Source: an uncultured Saprospiraceae bacterium (GTDB lineage: Bacteria > Bacteroidota > Bacteroidia > Chitinophagales > Saprospiraceae). From it: 56,306 bases of DNA. Below the pieces are notes generated by a model, which had not been told where the DNA came from, made no database searches, and worked only from the letters and a program-made list of their open reading frames with translations. Below, piece after piece: positions 1 to 9,710 of this stretch (positions are counted from its first letter, which is position 1; the number at the start of each line of letters is the position of its first letter). Made by a program: the position numbers and the translations under genes. The DNA is taken from the NCBI GenBank assembly GCA_937995755.1, contig CALKJD010000128.1, forward strand, positions 1 through 56,306. Direction: 5' to 3'.

Positions 1-459
1 AATAAAGAAACTGAAGCTTTCAACAAAGTGATCACTGCAGCGAAGGAAAGTTTTGATCAAATAAAAGAAGCTAAAAAATCACTTCAACTCAGCAAAAAAA
101 TCATTGAGATGCAAGAAGACACTTTACAGAAAAACTTGAAAAAAGAAATGGGCAAAATCTCAAGTAGTCTGGATAGTTTATCTAATCTATTCTTGGATGC
201 AGAAGGCCTCAAAGGAATACAGCGAAATCCAAACAATCTCAACGCTAGACTGCAGACGGCAAGAAGCTATATAGGATCGTCTTGGGAAAAGCCAGGTCAA
301 AACGCAATGAGAGCTGCAGATAATGCTAGAGAAGAAGCCAGTAAAACAATCACTGCCGTTAATGACTTCATACAAGGTGATTACAAAGTATTTCAAGAAT
401 TGATAAAAGGACTCAATGTGAAAATATTTAAAGTGATGGAGCCAATAAAGATTGAGTAA
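1..459 (+). CDS. C-terminal fragment of a VPS10/BNR-repeat (sortilin-like) secreted protein
   Basis: The reading frame is open from base 1 with no stop upstream, so this is the last ~152 codons of a gene that begins outside the window. The internal GTG at 28 is not a convincing start. What is visible is a helical, charged tail with paired coiled-coil-like segments (residues rich in K, E, Q, L) and the pattern KGIQRNPNNLNARL followed by a GSSWEKPGQNA stretch. From memory this is the C-terminal helical tail found on ~1000-residue Bacteroidota proteins with VPS10/BNR beta-propellers (often annotated glycosyl hydrolase or sortilin-like). The propeller itself is not in the window, so the family call is inference. 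It ends just before a strong bidirectional terminator. Confidence 0.5.
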   Translation, partial: NKETEAFNKVITAAKESFDQIKEAKKSLQLSKKIIEMQEDTLQKNLKKEMGKISSSLDSLSNLFLDAEGLKGIQRNPNNLNARLQTARSYIGSSWEKPGQNAMRAADNAREEASKTITAVNDFIQGDYKVFQELIKGLNVKIFKVMEPIKIE

Positions 460-493
460 CTCATGACATCCATTATTCTAATACATTAACGCA

Positions 494-530
494 AAAAAGC
501 AGTTTCACCTAGAAAATGAAACTGCTTTTT
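494..530. terminator. Bidirectional intrinsic terminator between converging genes
   Basis: A perfect 14-bp inverted repeat (494-507 with 517-530) and a 9-nt loop. The arms begin with A5 and end with T5, so both strands read as stem plus U-tract. It separates the plus-strand fragment ending at 459 from the minus-strand peroxidase ending at 552. Confidence 0.85.
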
Positions 531-551
531 ATTATATTATAAGACTAGAAA

Positions 552-1736
552 TTATTTGCCAAAAGGATCAGCAAATTTGTCGTCTTTAATCATCTCTTCA
601 TCAGTAAGTGTTTCTAGATAAGCTACTAAGGCTACTTTTTCACTTTCGCTGAAATTCATCTGCTTAGCCTGACCATTATTCGCTTTTAGTTCAAAACTTA
701 AGTTGTCATGATTTTTCACTTGGTTAGAATAGAAATCTACCACCTCTTCCAAGCTTGCAAATCTACCATCATGCATATAAGGACCAGACAAACCTATATT
801 TCTTAAGAATGGTACTTTAAAAACACCCATATCACTTGAAAAACCAGAAACTGCACCTTTACCTTGATCTGCATACACTTCGTCCAAGCCATTATTAGCA
901 ACAGCTTTTACAGTAAAATCATGTTGTGCACCATGACAAGACGCACAATTGGAATTATAAAGTGATTTACCTAAATTTTCAGCAACTGTAAAATTGGCAA
1001 AATCTTTATTGACGTCTAAAGTTTGGTTCATCCCTTCATCAAACTTCGATTCATTAGAAGATATGGCATTTACAAACTGAGTGATTGCAGCTAAAAGATT
1101 TTCTTCATTTATTTCATCTTCACCGAATGCCTTTCTAAATAAGATATCGTAATAAGATATTGATTTAACTCTCTCTACCATATCCTTCATTGTCATTCCC
1201 ATTTCAGCTGGATTTTCTATAGCTGCTTGAGTTTGCTCTTCCATACTATGAATCGAATCATCCCATGAGAAACCTGCAAGTGCAGCACCGCCATTAGAAC
1301 TACCATAAGAAGTAGTCAGTCCCATAGCTGTAGTACCAAGAGCGAGACTATTTCTTACTGTAGTCTCTCCATCAAACCCTTCCGACAATGCTTCGTTATG
1401 TGCAAATCCAGAAGTCTGAACATGACAAGACCCACATGATACTGTACCATTCCTAGAGAGCAACTCATCATAAAACAAGACTCTCCCTAAGGTAGCTGTA
1501 TGATTTGCCCTATTTAACTGACTAGGATCAATTGAAAAAAATGATCCTGTGTTGATAAATGCTGGAGCATCAACGGTATAATTATATAATTCTCCTGGAA
1601 GGTTTACGCTTTTGGATAACTCCTCATATTCGCTAGCTGTATAATTCACTGCTGTTGTTTCCTTCTGGCATGAAGATAACATCAACACAGAACCTATTAA
1701 AATTGCGGATAGACTGACTAGTTTATTTAGATGCAT
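552..1736 (-). CDS. Dihaem cytochrome-c peroxidase (CcpA/MauG family) lipoprotein
   Basis: A 394-aa protein with a lipoprotein signal: hydrophobic residues 5-20 and a lipobox ending LSSC with Cys23. Two c-type haem motifs are present, CGSCH (Cys101, Cys104, His105) and CASCH (Cys264, Cys267, His268), the spacing expected of the two-domain bacterial peroxidase family (about 300-400 aa). Family members reduce H2O2 to water with electrons from cytochrome c or a copper protein; MauG relatives oxidise other substrates, so the exact reaction is not settled. The lipobox predicts anchoring in the periplasm or outer membrane. It is monocistronic, with a terminator at its 3' end and a 290-bp gap upstream. 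No mobile-DNA signature is nearby. Confidence 0.9.
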   Translation of the reverse strand: MHLNKLVSLSAILIGSVLMLSSCQKETTAVNYTASEYEELSKSVNLPGELYNYTVDAPAFINTGSFFSIDPSQLNRANHTATLGRVLFYDELLSRNGTVSCGSCHVQTSGFAHNEALSEGFDGETTVRNSLALGTTAMGLTTSYGSSNGGAALAGFSWDDSIHSMEEQTQAAIENPAEMGMTMKDMVERVKSISYYDILFRKAFGEDEINEENLLAAITQFVNAISSNESKFDEGMNQTLDVNKDFANFTVAENLGKSLYNSNCASCHGAQHDFTVKAVANNGLDEVYADQGKGAVSGFSSDMGVFKVPFLRNIGLSGPYMHDGRFASLEEVVDFYSNQVKNHDNLSFELKANNGQAKQMNFSESEKVALVAYLETLTDEEMIKDDKFADPFGK

Positions 1737-2026
1737 TTATGTAATATTTTATTGGGTGTTATGTCCAAAATCTACACCAAAAACGTAAAAAACGTTCGAA
1801 TTGTGATATGGCAGTACGCTAAATATAAGAATTTATAGAATCACATATGGCGCCAACAAGCATATTTCTAAGCTTTAATAACCTTCTGCGACAAAGACAA
1901 GACCTATATTATTAGATATTCGCTGCTTAGCTTTTAACAATCTTTAACATCGAGAGACTCTCTATAAGTATATTTTATAGATACATTTGTCCTTGTAATT
2001 TTAATAATCCTTTATCAGATCACATT

Positions 2027-2761
2027 ATGCGTACTTTTATACAAATAGCTTTTACTCTTATTACATTCTCTCTGATATCATGCGGCGGTGATGCTAAATC
2101 TACAGATAGTGCTACATCTAGCTCATCCACTACAGAGAGTAGTACTACTAAGCCAGTACCTACCTTTAAGATGGCTAATGATAAAAGCAAACAAAACTCT
2201 GGGGCCAAGGTGAGTGAAAATACAGTTGTAAAAAACACTGTAGCACCAACAAAATCTGATAATGATGCCTCGTCTACAGATGGTCAAATACTTAGTAGCG
2301 TTCCAAATGCTTGCGCTCTGATAAGCGTAGAAGAGATTGCCAATATACTAGGTGTCCCTGCCGCTGACATTAAACAAAATGATGCGAGTCACACTAGGAG
2401 TCCCTATACTAGATCATGCTTTTTCAGATGGGATGGAGCGTCAGCCAATACAGGAGTATTGCTACAAGTACAAGCTAATCCTGTTCAGGAAGAATATGCA
2501 GAATGGGTGACACTTTTCGTGAGCAGTAAAAGAACTTCAGGTGAAAAAACAATGGGTACCAATGAAACCTTTAAATATGATAAACTAGAAGGTTTGGGTG
2601 ACGACGGTTCTTATTCGCATAGACTTGGAAAATATATCTGGAGAGATGGCAACAAGTATGCTTTCATGATTGCCTTCAACACAAATAGTGCAAAGGAAAT
2701 TCAGATGAAAAACGCTAAGGCAATTGGAAATATTATGATGGAAAACTATAAGAAATTATAA
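2027..2761 (+). CDS. Small hypothetical lipoprotein
   Basis: A 244-aa protein of unknown function. Residues 1-19 form a lipoprotein signal ending LISC (Cys19), followed by a Ser/Thr-rich low-complexity linker (about 20-90). The folded part (about 95-244) has ACALISVEEIANILG near its start, a CFFRW element, and a GLGDDGSY segment. That layout (Cys near a 'sitevee' helix, second Cys in a strand, then a GLG turn) resembles DUF3558-like and other small extracytoplasmic lipoproteins, but I cannot assign a family. It is flanked by a 290-bp upstream gap and the PspC gene 90 bp downstream on the same strand. Confidence 0.75.
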   Translation: MRTFIQIAFTLITFSLISCGGDAKSTDSATSSSSTTESSTTKPVPTFKMANDKSKQNSGAKVSENTVVKNTVAPTKSDNDASSTDGQILSSVPNACALISVEEIANILGVPAADIKQNDASHTRSPYTRSCFFRWDGASANTGVLLQVQANPVQEEYAEWVTLFVSSKRTSGEKTMGTNETFKYDKLEGLGDDGSYSHRLGKYIWRDGNKYAFMIAFNTNSAKEIQMKNAKAIGNIMMENYKKL

Positions 2762-2851
2762 TTTCTCTATTCAAGCTTCCATTGATCACAAAACATTTTT
2801 ATATATTCAACTATCCATCAATTAGTTACATATCAATTAAATGTAAAAAAT

Positions 2852-3070
2852 ATGATCTCTTGGCTAGTATCTAATATTGAAAAGTACTCTTTCGGAGTAT
2901 GCTCATATCTCGCAGACAGAATGGGACTTCGTAGTTCTAGGATTCGCCTTTATTTCATTTACACCTCGTTTGTAACCTTTGGATCTCCAGTAATATTATA
3001 CTTGTGCATGGCATTTTGGATTAATATCAAATCCTACTTAAGAAGAGGTATGATGCTTTGGAGCAAATAA
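2852..3070 (+). CDS. PspC-domain small membrane protein
   Basis: A 72-aa protein made almost entirely of a PspC domain (PF04024). It has the GVCSYLADRMGL turn, the 'IRLYFIY' helix, a transmembrane segment (about 36-56) and a basic C-terminus. In enterobacteria PspC senses envelope stress and regulates PspA. In Bacteroidota such stand-alone copies are common and their role is unknown. No pspA or pspF is visible here. The ATG at 2852 gives a complete domain, with the first residues (ISWLVSNIEKYSFGV) typical of this subgroup. It may be co-transcribed with the preceding lipoprotein gene (90-bp gap). Confidence 0.82.
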   Translation: MISWLVSNIEKYSFGVCSYLADRMGLRSSRIRLYFIYTSFVTFGSPVILYLCMAFWINIKSYLRRGMMLWSK

Positions 3071-3140
3071 GTACTATTTGAAGCTTTGTATCTTTCATTT
3101 CCGAAACTTTAGACCGCTACTTCATTGCTAACCAATAGCG

Positions 3141-4907
3141 CTAACCTACTCTATTCCATATTCTATATAATGTAATTCCTGCTAAGGTTGCTGAGAACAA
3201 AGCAATGAAAGAATACAGCGTCTCTCCATAAATCATATACCCTACTCCGAATAAGGATCCATATACTAAAACCACCCCAAGTACGATAGCCAACAATTTG
3301 CTTCCGAATCTATCATTCGTAATACTCAATCCATTTTTCTGAATTACCGTAGACCAACCCGGAGAGTACGGTTTAATCTTATTATAAAACGATACCAGTT
3401 TTTCATTTTCAGTAGGTCTCGTTGCATAAGTCACTATAAGCCATACGACAGTAGTAATTCCAATATTATAGAGCAGTTTATAATGTCCAGGCATATATCC
3501 AATATCTTGAGGAGTACTTCCATCAAACCAGATGTGAAAATAAAGTGCAATTAAAAATGAGCAAACCATTGCTGCGATCTCCGTATATGCGTTGATACGC
3601 CACCAAAACCATCTTAAAATGTAAATCAGCCCTGTACCCGCGCCCAACATTATTATAAGTTGGAAAGCAGCCTCAGCACTAGTTAGTGTAAGTGCTAACA
3701 ATGCTCCTAACACCATCATTACCGCTGTACTTAATCGCCCTAAGACTACCAATTGCTTCTCCGTCGCTTTAGGATTTACAAATCTTCGATAGACATCATT
3801 AACTATATAAGATGAGCCCCAATTAAGGTGACTGCTAATGGTAGACATGAATCCTGCAAATAAAGAGGCTAAGATGATCCCTAATAAACCTGCAGGCAAG
3901 AATGTGAGCATTGCAGGATAGGCCAAATCATCATTAATTATGTCTGGGTCTATATTTGGAAATTTGGCTGCAAGAGAAGCGTGATCCGGAAATACAATAA
4001 TGGAAGCAAATGCGATCAGTATCCAAGGCCAAGGTCTCAATGCATAGTGCATTACATTAAAGACAAACGTAGCTACAACGGCATTCTTCTCATCTTTGGC
4101 AGCTAGCATTCGTTGTGCTATATATCCGCCTCCGCCTGGTTCCGCTCCAGGATAGTAGCTAGCCCACCACTGTACACACAAGGGCAAAAGAAACAATGTC
4201 ATAAACATATTATCATCCTGAGGTATAAAGGCCATCCTTGACTTTATCTCAGGCTGACTCAGCAAATTAGATAATCCACCTATCTCTGGCAAGTCTAGTA
4301 TATAGATCGCTGCTAGAACGGTACCAATCATTGCTAAAATAAACTGAAAGAAATCCGTAAATAAAATACCTCTCAATCCTCCTGTCATGGAGTAAAGTAC
4401 TGTTACGACACTTGCTATACCTAAGGTATGTATAGCAGGCAAATCGAACATAACACTTCCTATCTTTATCGCTGCAAGACAAACTGTAGCCATTACTACT
4501 ACATTAAATAAGACACCGAGATATATAGCTCGAAACATTCTTAGAAAAGCTGCTGGCTTTCCACTATATCGCAATTCATAAAATTCAAGGTCAGTCATTA
4601 CCCCTGATCTGCGCCATAGTTTAGCATATAAAAAAACGGTCAACATACCTGTGAGTAAAAATGCCCACCACACCCAGTTTCCTGAAACACCGTTCTTCCT
4701 TACAATATCTGTTACAAGATTAGGCGTATCTGCAGAAAACGTAGTAGCAACCATGGATATACCTAAAAGCCACCAAGGCATATTACGCCCACTAAGAAAA
4801 AAATCAACAGAACTTTTACCCGCTTTCTTGGATGCCCATAAGCCAATCAGTATGGTAACTAAAAAATACCCTATAATGATGGCCCAATCTATAGTATGTA
4901 ATTGCAT
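3141..4907 (-). CDS. Sodium:solute symporter (SSS family)
   Basis: A 588-aa integral membrane protein with about 13-14 hydrophobic helices. The N-terminus (DWAIIIGYFLVTILIG), the SGRNMPWWLLGISMVATTFSADTP region in helix 2, and the central GLLGIILASLFAGFMSTISSHLNWGSSY helix match the sodium:galactose/solute symporter family. It lies 57 bp downstream of the GH20 hexosaminidase on the same strand, so the two probably form an operon. The substrate may therefore be N-acetylglucosamine or a related sugar released by the enzyme; this is inference from context. Length is normal for the family (500-600 aa). It imports its substrate across the inner membrane using the sodium gradient. Confidence 0.9.
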   Translation of the reverse strand: MQLHTIDWAIIIGYFLVTILIGLWASKKAGKSSVDFFLSGRNMPWWLLGISMVATTFSADTPNLVTDIVRKNGVSGNWVWWAFLLTGMLTVFLYAKLWRRSGVMTDLEFYELRYSGKPAAFLRMFRAIYLGVLFNVVVMATVCLAAIKIGSVMFDLPAIHTLGIASVVTVLYSMTGGLRGILFTDFFQFILAMIGTVLAAIYILDLPEIGGLSNLLSQPEIKSRMAFIPQDDNMFMTLFLLPLCVQWWASYYPGAEPGGGGYIAQRMLAAKDEKNAVVATFVFNVMHYALRPWPWILIAFASIIVFPDHASLAAKFPNIDPDIINDDLAYPAMLTFLPAGLLGIILASLFAGFMSTISSHLNWGSSYIVNDVYRRFVNPKATEKQLVVLGRLSTAVMMVLGALLALTLTSAEAAFQLIIMLGAGTGLIYILRWFWWRINAYTEIAAMVCSFLIALYFHIWFDGSTPQDIGYMPGHYKLLYNIGITTVVWLIVTYATRPTENEKLVSFYNKIKPYSPGWSTVIQKNGLSITNDRFGSKLLAIVLGVVLVYGSLFGVGYMIYGETLYSFIALFSATLAGITLYRIWNRVG

Positions 4908-4964
4908 TTTCTTTTCTTTTGTCTTTTCCGAAGTAAGATATACAATTAGTTGATTGAAGATTAT

Positions 4965-7136
4965 CTATCTCACTACTATCTCATCGATGAAGAGCCATGC
5001 TCTATTTCCTGCCCCTTGTCTTCCCTCCTCTATTACTCCGTAATCTTGAGCGAATACACGGATAGCAATTACATCGTTTTGATCGATTACAAATTCTCGA
5101 GAGTGTAATTTATGCGTTTCATCATCTAGTAATTCTTCGACAATTATTTTTTGAAACTCCTTTGAGCTCAATGTTTTTACCCATACATCTACATATTTTG
5201 GAGGATATATCCATTGCCCAGGAGAGTTGAATGCACTCACTTCAATAGTATTTATAGCTATTGCTGTATCCAAGTTCAAGGTAGCATCCATAGGCACACC
5301 AGAGAATCCAAGCCATTCATCACCAGAGTACTTTTCTTTAGATCCACTAATACCATTGACAAGACTCAATGCTCCGTAGCCTTCGTATGTTTTACTAGGC
5401 TGATACTCCAACGTAATGTCACATGCCATAGCATTATGCTTCTCTACATCGACTATAGATGGTCGACCGACTCTTTCTTCGTTTGAAGCCATAAAAGTAT
5501 ATCTACCTGTGTCATCTATTTCATAGCTTACTTCACCCGCACTAAGCAATCTTTTACCTTTAGGAGATCGCACTGCAATGTCAGTATTCGATAAACGATC
5601 TTGAAACACCACATTTAACTTTCCACTCTCCCCCTTTTCTATAATATATTTTAAGTCCAATGTATGATTAGCAATATTTACACCTTTGCTCTCCCAATAA
5701 GCCGCATGATCTTTATATCGATCAAGAAAATTCACATATGTTAATGATTTATCTTTACCTCTCCATAGCACCTCTGACAAAGCCATCATTCGACTATACG
5801 CCATGTATTCTACCTGATCGAAAGTATGTATATATTCCGTCCAGACATTCCCCTGACCTCCTAGTATATATTGGTGATACTGAGTTTCCAATTCATCGGG
5901 TATAGGGCTCCACGCATAGACTTTATCTAGAGGTAAATAACCACCTATAGCAAGTGGTTCACTTTCATTCACAGATTGATAATAATCAAAATAGCAATGT
6001 GACGTTGGTGTCATTATAACATCATGACCAGATTCTGCTGCTTCTATTCCACCTTCTATTCCTCTCCAACTCATTACAGTAGCATTCTCTGCTAGACCTC
6101 CCTCTAATATCTCATCCCATCCAATGATCTGCTTTCCTTTACTATTAATATACTTCTCCATTCGAGTGATAAAATAAGACTGAAGTCCGTGCTCATCATT
6201 TAACCCTTCTTTTCTTATTACATCTTGACAAAATTTAGATTTTTTCCATGCATCCTTAGGTGCTTCATCTCCACCTATATGTATATAGTCCGATGGAAAT
6301 AATGAAATGACTTCATCTATTACATTTTCCAAGAATAAAAATGTGCTTTCAGTGGGACAATATATCTCAGGAAATACACCCCATTTGGTTGCCGTATAAT
6401 ATTCGATACTTTCGCAACCTAATTCTGGATAAGCCGCTAAGGCAGCAAGACTATGCCCTGGCATTTCTATCTCCGGAATCACTTCGATACCATAAGCAGC
6501 GGCATGATCGACTACTTCCTTAACTTCCTTATGAGTATAATAGCCACCATACTTCTCCCCATCAAATTGGTGTGGCGAATCACTGTAATGTCCTATCAAA
6601 GTTGAATCTCTATACGCTGCAACACTTTGTAGCTTTGGATATTTCTTGATCTCTATTCTCCAACCTTGATCATCCGTAAGGTGCCAATGAAAAAAATTGA
6701 ATTTATAGTAAGCCAACATGTCAATATATTTTTTCACATCGGCTACATCGAACAAATGCCTAGCTACATCGAGATGCATTCCTCTATATTGAAATCTAGG
6801 TTGATCCTCGATCTTTAACTCAGGTACTTTACCATTATCACTATTATCTATTAACTGCTTGATGGTCTGTCTGGCATAAAACAACCCCATAGAATCAGCC
6901 GCTATGATACTAAATCCATTTTTAGATAAGGTAATTTGATAAGATTCCGAAAGCATATCTTCCGCGAAGGAAGTTAAGGCCGTATACTTCTCAATTTCTA
7001 CGAGTTCGTTAGATAGCTTCTCGTACGTCAGAGGCATGGGTATTAAGCTAGGCATTTCCGAATTTCCCAATTTAGCACTTTTACAAGAGATACATATAAA
7101 AGCAAGAAGTACAACTACTAAAATTCGATCGAACAT
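4965..7136 (-). CDS. GH20 beta-N-acetylhexosaminidase, lipoprotein
   Basis: A 723-aa enzyme with a lipoprotein signal (lipobox CISC, Cys18). Order: GH20b N-terminal domain (about 28-112), the GH20 TIM barrel (about 115-460) with the FHWHLTDDQGWR strand, and a C-terminal beta-rich region (about 500-723) with a discoidin/CHB-like fold expected from its final 'AWLFIDEIVV' strand. The catalytic pair of the family is present in HIGGDEAPKDAW as Asp290-Glu291; substrate-assisted hydrolysis releases terminal GlcNAc/GalNAc from chito-oligosaccharides or glycans. It likely acts at the cell surface or in the periplasm. The downstream symporter gene (57-bp gap) suggests uptake of the product. Length and domain order are typical of Bacteroidota hexosaminidases. 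Confidence 0.93.
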   Translation of the reverse strand: MFDRILVVVLLAFICISCKSAKLGNSEMPSLIPMPLTYEKLSNELVEIEKYTALTSFAEDMLSESYQITLSKNGFSIIAADSMGLFYARQTIKQLIDNSDNGKVPELKIEDQPRFQYRGMHLDVARHLFDVADVKKYIDMLAYYKFNFFHWHLTDDQGWRIEIKKYPKLQSVAAYRDSTLIGHYSDSPHQFDGEKYGGYYTHKEVKEVVDHAAAYGIEVIPEIEMPGHSLAALAAYPELGCESIEYYTATKWGVFPEIYCPTESTFLFLENVIDEVISLFPSDYIHIGGDEAPKDAWKKSKFCQDVIRKEGLNDEHGLQSYFITRMEKYINSKGKQIIGWDEILEGGLAENATVMSWRGIEGGIEAAESGHDVIMTPTSHCYFDYYQSVNESEPLAIGGYLPLDKVYAWSPIPDELETQYHQYILGGQGNVWTEYIHTFDQVEYMAYSRMMALSEVLWRGKDKSLTYVNFLDRYKDHAAYWESKGVNIANHTLDLKYIIEKGESGKLNVVFQDRLSNTDIAVRSPKGKRLLSAGEVSYEIDDTGRYTFMASNEERVGRPSIVDVEKHNAMACDITLEYQPSKTYEGYGALSLVNGISGSKEKYSGDEWLGFSGVPMDATLNLDTAIAINTIEVSAFNSPGQWIYPPKYVDVWVKTLSSKEFQKIIVEELLDDETHKLHSREFVIDQNDVIAIRVFAQDYGVIEEGRQGAGNRAWLFIDEIVVR

Positions 7137-7183
7137 GACCTAAATGTACAAAAACGAAAAATGGCAGATAAAGTACCTAGACT

Positions 7184-7215
7184 AAAAAAGCCTCTCAGTC
7201 AATGACCAAGAGGCT
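7184..7215 (-). terminator. Terminator of the tRNA unit
   Basis: AGCCTCT (7189-7195) pairs with AGAGGCT (7209-7215). Read on the minus strand, the stem is followed by a T6 run. It lies 9 nt after the tRNA-Pro 3' end and before the GH20 gene, so it ends the tRNA transcript. Confidence 0.8.
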
Positions 7216-7223
7216 AAATTACG

Positions 7224-7298
7224 TCGGGATACCAGGATTCGAACCTGGGGCCCCCTGCTCCCAAAGCAGGTGCGCTAACCGGACTGCGCTACATCCCG
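7224..7298 (-). tRNA. tRNA-Pro (anticodon TGG)
   Basis: A 75-nt cloverleaf on the minus strand, counting the discriminator A at 7224. Acceptor arm CGGGATG pairs with TATCCCG (one G-T). The anticodon arm is CCTGC-TTTGGGA-GCAGG, giving TGG for proline. The T-loop has GGTTCGAATCC. CCA is not encoded. It is the second gene of a two-tRNA unit, 19 nt after tRNA-Ser. Confidence 0.97.
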
Positions 7299-7317
7299 AG
7301 ATGTATTATTTTTTTTG

Positions 7318-7404
<87 letters not shown>

Positions 7405-7438
7405 ATTGTACTGGGCTTGCTTTTCTTGTAAAGCGATG

Positions 7439-7469
7439 CAAAGATAGGTTGATATTAATTAAATCCAAA
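7439..7469 (-). promoter_or_regulatory. Bacteroidota-type promoter for the tRNA-Ser/tRNA-Pro unit
   Basis: On the minus strand, TTTG (7469-7466) is followed after exactly 19 nt by TATCTTTG (7446-7439). This is a complete match to the Bacteroidota vegetative consensus (TTTG, 19-21 nt, TAnnTTTG). The implied start site, near 7432-7435, leaves a leader of about 30 nt before tRNA-Ser. Confidence 0.8.
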
Positions 7470-7580
7470 TTTTTACTCCTAAAATATCATCACATTTCTG
7501 AACATTTTTATAATCATCTAAAAATCATAGAATTAGATAATAATTTATTATTTTTAAGTATCAATTATCTAGAATGCATC

Positions 7581-9689
7581 ATGATATTTTGGGGAAATAA
7601 ACCGTTCGGACGATTAATAATCGCTTTAATTTTGGGCATCGTGACATCACGGTACTTCCCTATATATTCTAATGTATTGTATCTGGTCTTAGGACTTGTA
7701 TTTACCACATTTCTCATATCCACCAGAAATACCTCTAGATATAGAGAATACTATACAGGGGGGCTATTAATTCTATTAGTATTTATACTTGGGTATACAA
7801 GGTATTCTTCTATCCATCCGGATATGGATTGGACCCATTACTCACATAAAATTGATAACACTCATCTCTACCTAAATGCTGAAATTCTTACTATCCCTAA
7901 GAAAACGACACGTTATAGTTGCTTCATACGAGTAAACGCTATAGGAAGCAATATAGATTCTATGCACAATGTAACAGGAAAGATGACGGCCTATTTTAAG
8001 CTGGAGGATAGTTTAGCTAGTGCGTATAGTCCTGGAGATGAAATTCTCCTAAATGGTTATGTAACTGCACTTAGACATTCGAGAAACCCAAATGCATTTG
8101 ATTTTAACGATTATCTTAAAACGAAACATATATTTCATAGAGTCGACATTGCTCCAGGATTACATAAAAGCACTTCCAAAAATTTAGCAAACCCTATAGA
8201 ACACCTAGCGAATAATATAAGGGCTCATTCGCTCAAAACCTTCGACAAGTACCTTGAAAATAAGGATCATAGAAGTCTGACAGGGGCCATGGTTCTTGGA
8301 TTTCGAAATACAATAGATCCTGAACTATACGCATCTTATACAAAGACTGGAGCTGTGCATGTACTAGCAGTATCTGGTCTACATGTAGGAATACTTTGTC
8401 AAATACTATTGCTATTTCTAAATAAACTATTTAAATCGTCCAACAGAGATAAATTGATAAAGCTTAGTATTTTAATTTTTGCCACTACCACCTATATTAT
8501 AATAACAGGTGGTTCAGCCGCAGTAATGAGGGCATCTGTAATGATTATCATTTATTACATAGGAAAATATTGGGCGGATAGAGTTGACAGTTATAATGTA
8601 TTATCCATGGCAGCATTTTTCCTTATGGTGTATGACCCTTACATGATCTTCCAAGCAAGTTTTCAATTTTCTTTTCTGGCGTTGTTAAGTATTCTTTACT
8701 TCTATAGAGCAATCTATGATTGGATATTCAATTATATAGAAATCAACTCTCGACTAATTAATTTTCTATGGCAAATGGTAGCGTTATCTATCTCTGCGCA
8801 AATATTAGTGGCACCACTAACGATATACTATTTCCATAAGTTTCCTACCTATTTTTGGTTGAGTGGTATAGTTGCTGTACCTGCTGCGTATTGCGTATTA
8901 GTCTTAGGCATACTCATGATTATCTTAGAGTACATTCTACCTATGATGAATGAAATAATAGATTTTCTCTTGACTTCAATTTTCAATGTATTCATTTCCG
9001 CTATTCAGACTATAGAACATCTGCCATGGGCGACCGTAGAAAACTTGTGGTTGCATACTCACGAATTATTAATACTCTATGTTTCACTAGGTTTATTCTT
9101 AGCAGGAAGATATGTGTACAAAGCCAATTACATCTTAGCCTCATTAGTGGCTTTCATGATATTTACAATATCGAGATATCAATATAACAACATTAGTAAT
9201 ACTCAAGCTTCAGTAACTATTTACGATAACTATAAGGGTCATATAATTGACTTTTATGACGGCAAAACTTGCTATAGTCTTCGAAACAATAATATTGCCG
9301 ATCGCTCTGTCGAATTTATAACTACCAATAATAGGGTCAACAAAAAGGTTGCTGAAATAGTCAACCTAGATCAGCACGACCACATTGCCAAATTAAGTTT
9401 TATAAAGACTCGAAATTTAATACAATTTAAAAATGAATCGATCCTATTACTTGACAGCAATTATACAGATCATAAAACACCTGTCAATGTAAATACGGCG
9501 ATTATAATTGGTGGGATGAAAAGCAGTATGGACTCTATAAAGAGATATGTAAGTGCCGATCAGTGGATCATAACACAGAGTGAAAAACAATACAAGCAAA
9601 AAATCTGGAAGACATGGTGTATTAATAACAAGATACCTCATGTATCTATAAAAGAATCTGGGGCCTATAGCTTTGATATAATTGATTAA
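7581..9689 (+). CDS. comEC: ComEC/Rec2 DNA-uptake channel protein
   Basis: A 702-aa polytopic membrane protein, taken from the ATG at 7581 (MIFWGNKPFG). The frame stays open back to 7320, but that extension runs through the antisense of tRNA-Ser and has no hydrophobic or domain sense. Order: N-terminal helices and a DUF4131-like soluble domain (about 1-180), then the Competence domain with HVLAVSGLHVGIL and multiple helices (about 240-520), then a soluble tail (about 530-702). The tail has the position of the metallo-beta-lactamase-like domain of other ComEC proteins, but I see no HxHxDH metal motif. ComEC carries single-stranded DNA across the inner membrane during transformation. The HhH gene follows after 21 nt, consistent with a competence operon. 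Confidence 0.92.
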   Translation: MIFWGNKPFGRLIIALILGIVTSRYFPIYSNVLYLVLGLVFTTFLISTRNTSRYREYYTGGLLILLVFILGYTRYSSIHPDMDWTHYSHKIDNTHLYLNAEILTIPKKTTRYSCFIRVNAIGSNIDSMHNVTGKMTAYFKLEDSLASAYSPGDEILLNGYVTALRHSRNPNAFDFNDYLKTKHIFHRVDIAPGLHKSTSKNLANPIEHLANNIRAHSLKTFDKYLENKDHRSLTGAMVLGFRNTIDPELYASYTKTGAVHVLAVSGLHVGILCQILLLFLNKLFKSSNRDKLIKLSILIFATTTYIIITGGSAAVMRASVMIIIYYIGKYWADRVDSYNVLSMAAFFLMVYDPYMIFQASFQFSFLALLSILYFYRAIYDWIFNYIEINSRLINFLWQMVALSISAQILVAPLTIYYFHKFPTYFWLSGIVAVPAAYCVLVLGILMIILEYILPMMNEIIDFLLTSIFNVFISAIQTIEHLPWATVENLWLHTHELLILYVSLGLFLAGRYVYKANYILASLVAFMIFTISRYQYNNISNTQASVTIYDNYKGHIIDFYDGKTCYSLRNNNIADRSVEFITTNNRVNKKVAEIVNLDQHDHIAKLSFIKTRNLIQFKNESILLLDSNYTDHKTPVNVNTAIIIGGMKSSMDSIKRYVSADQWIITQSEKQYKQKIWKTWCINNKIPHVSIKESGAYSFDIID

Positions 9690-9710
9690 GATATAAATAT
9701 GTGATCCAAA

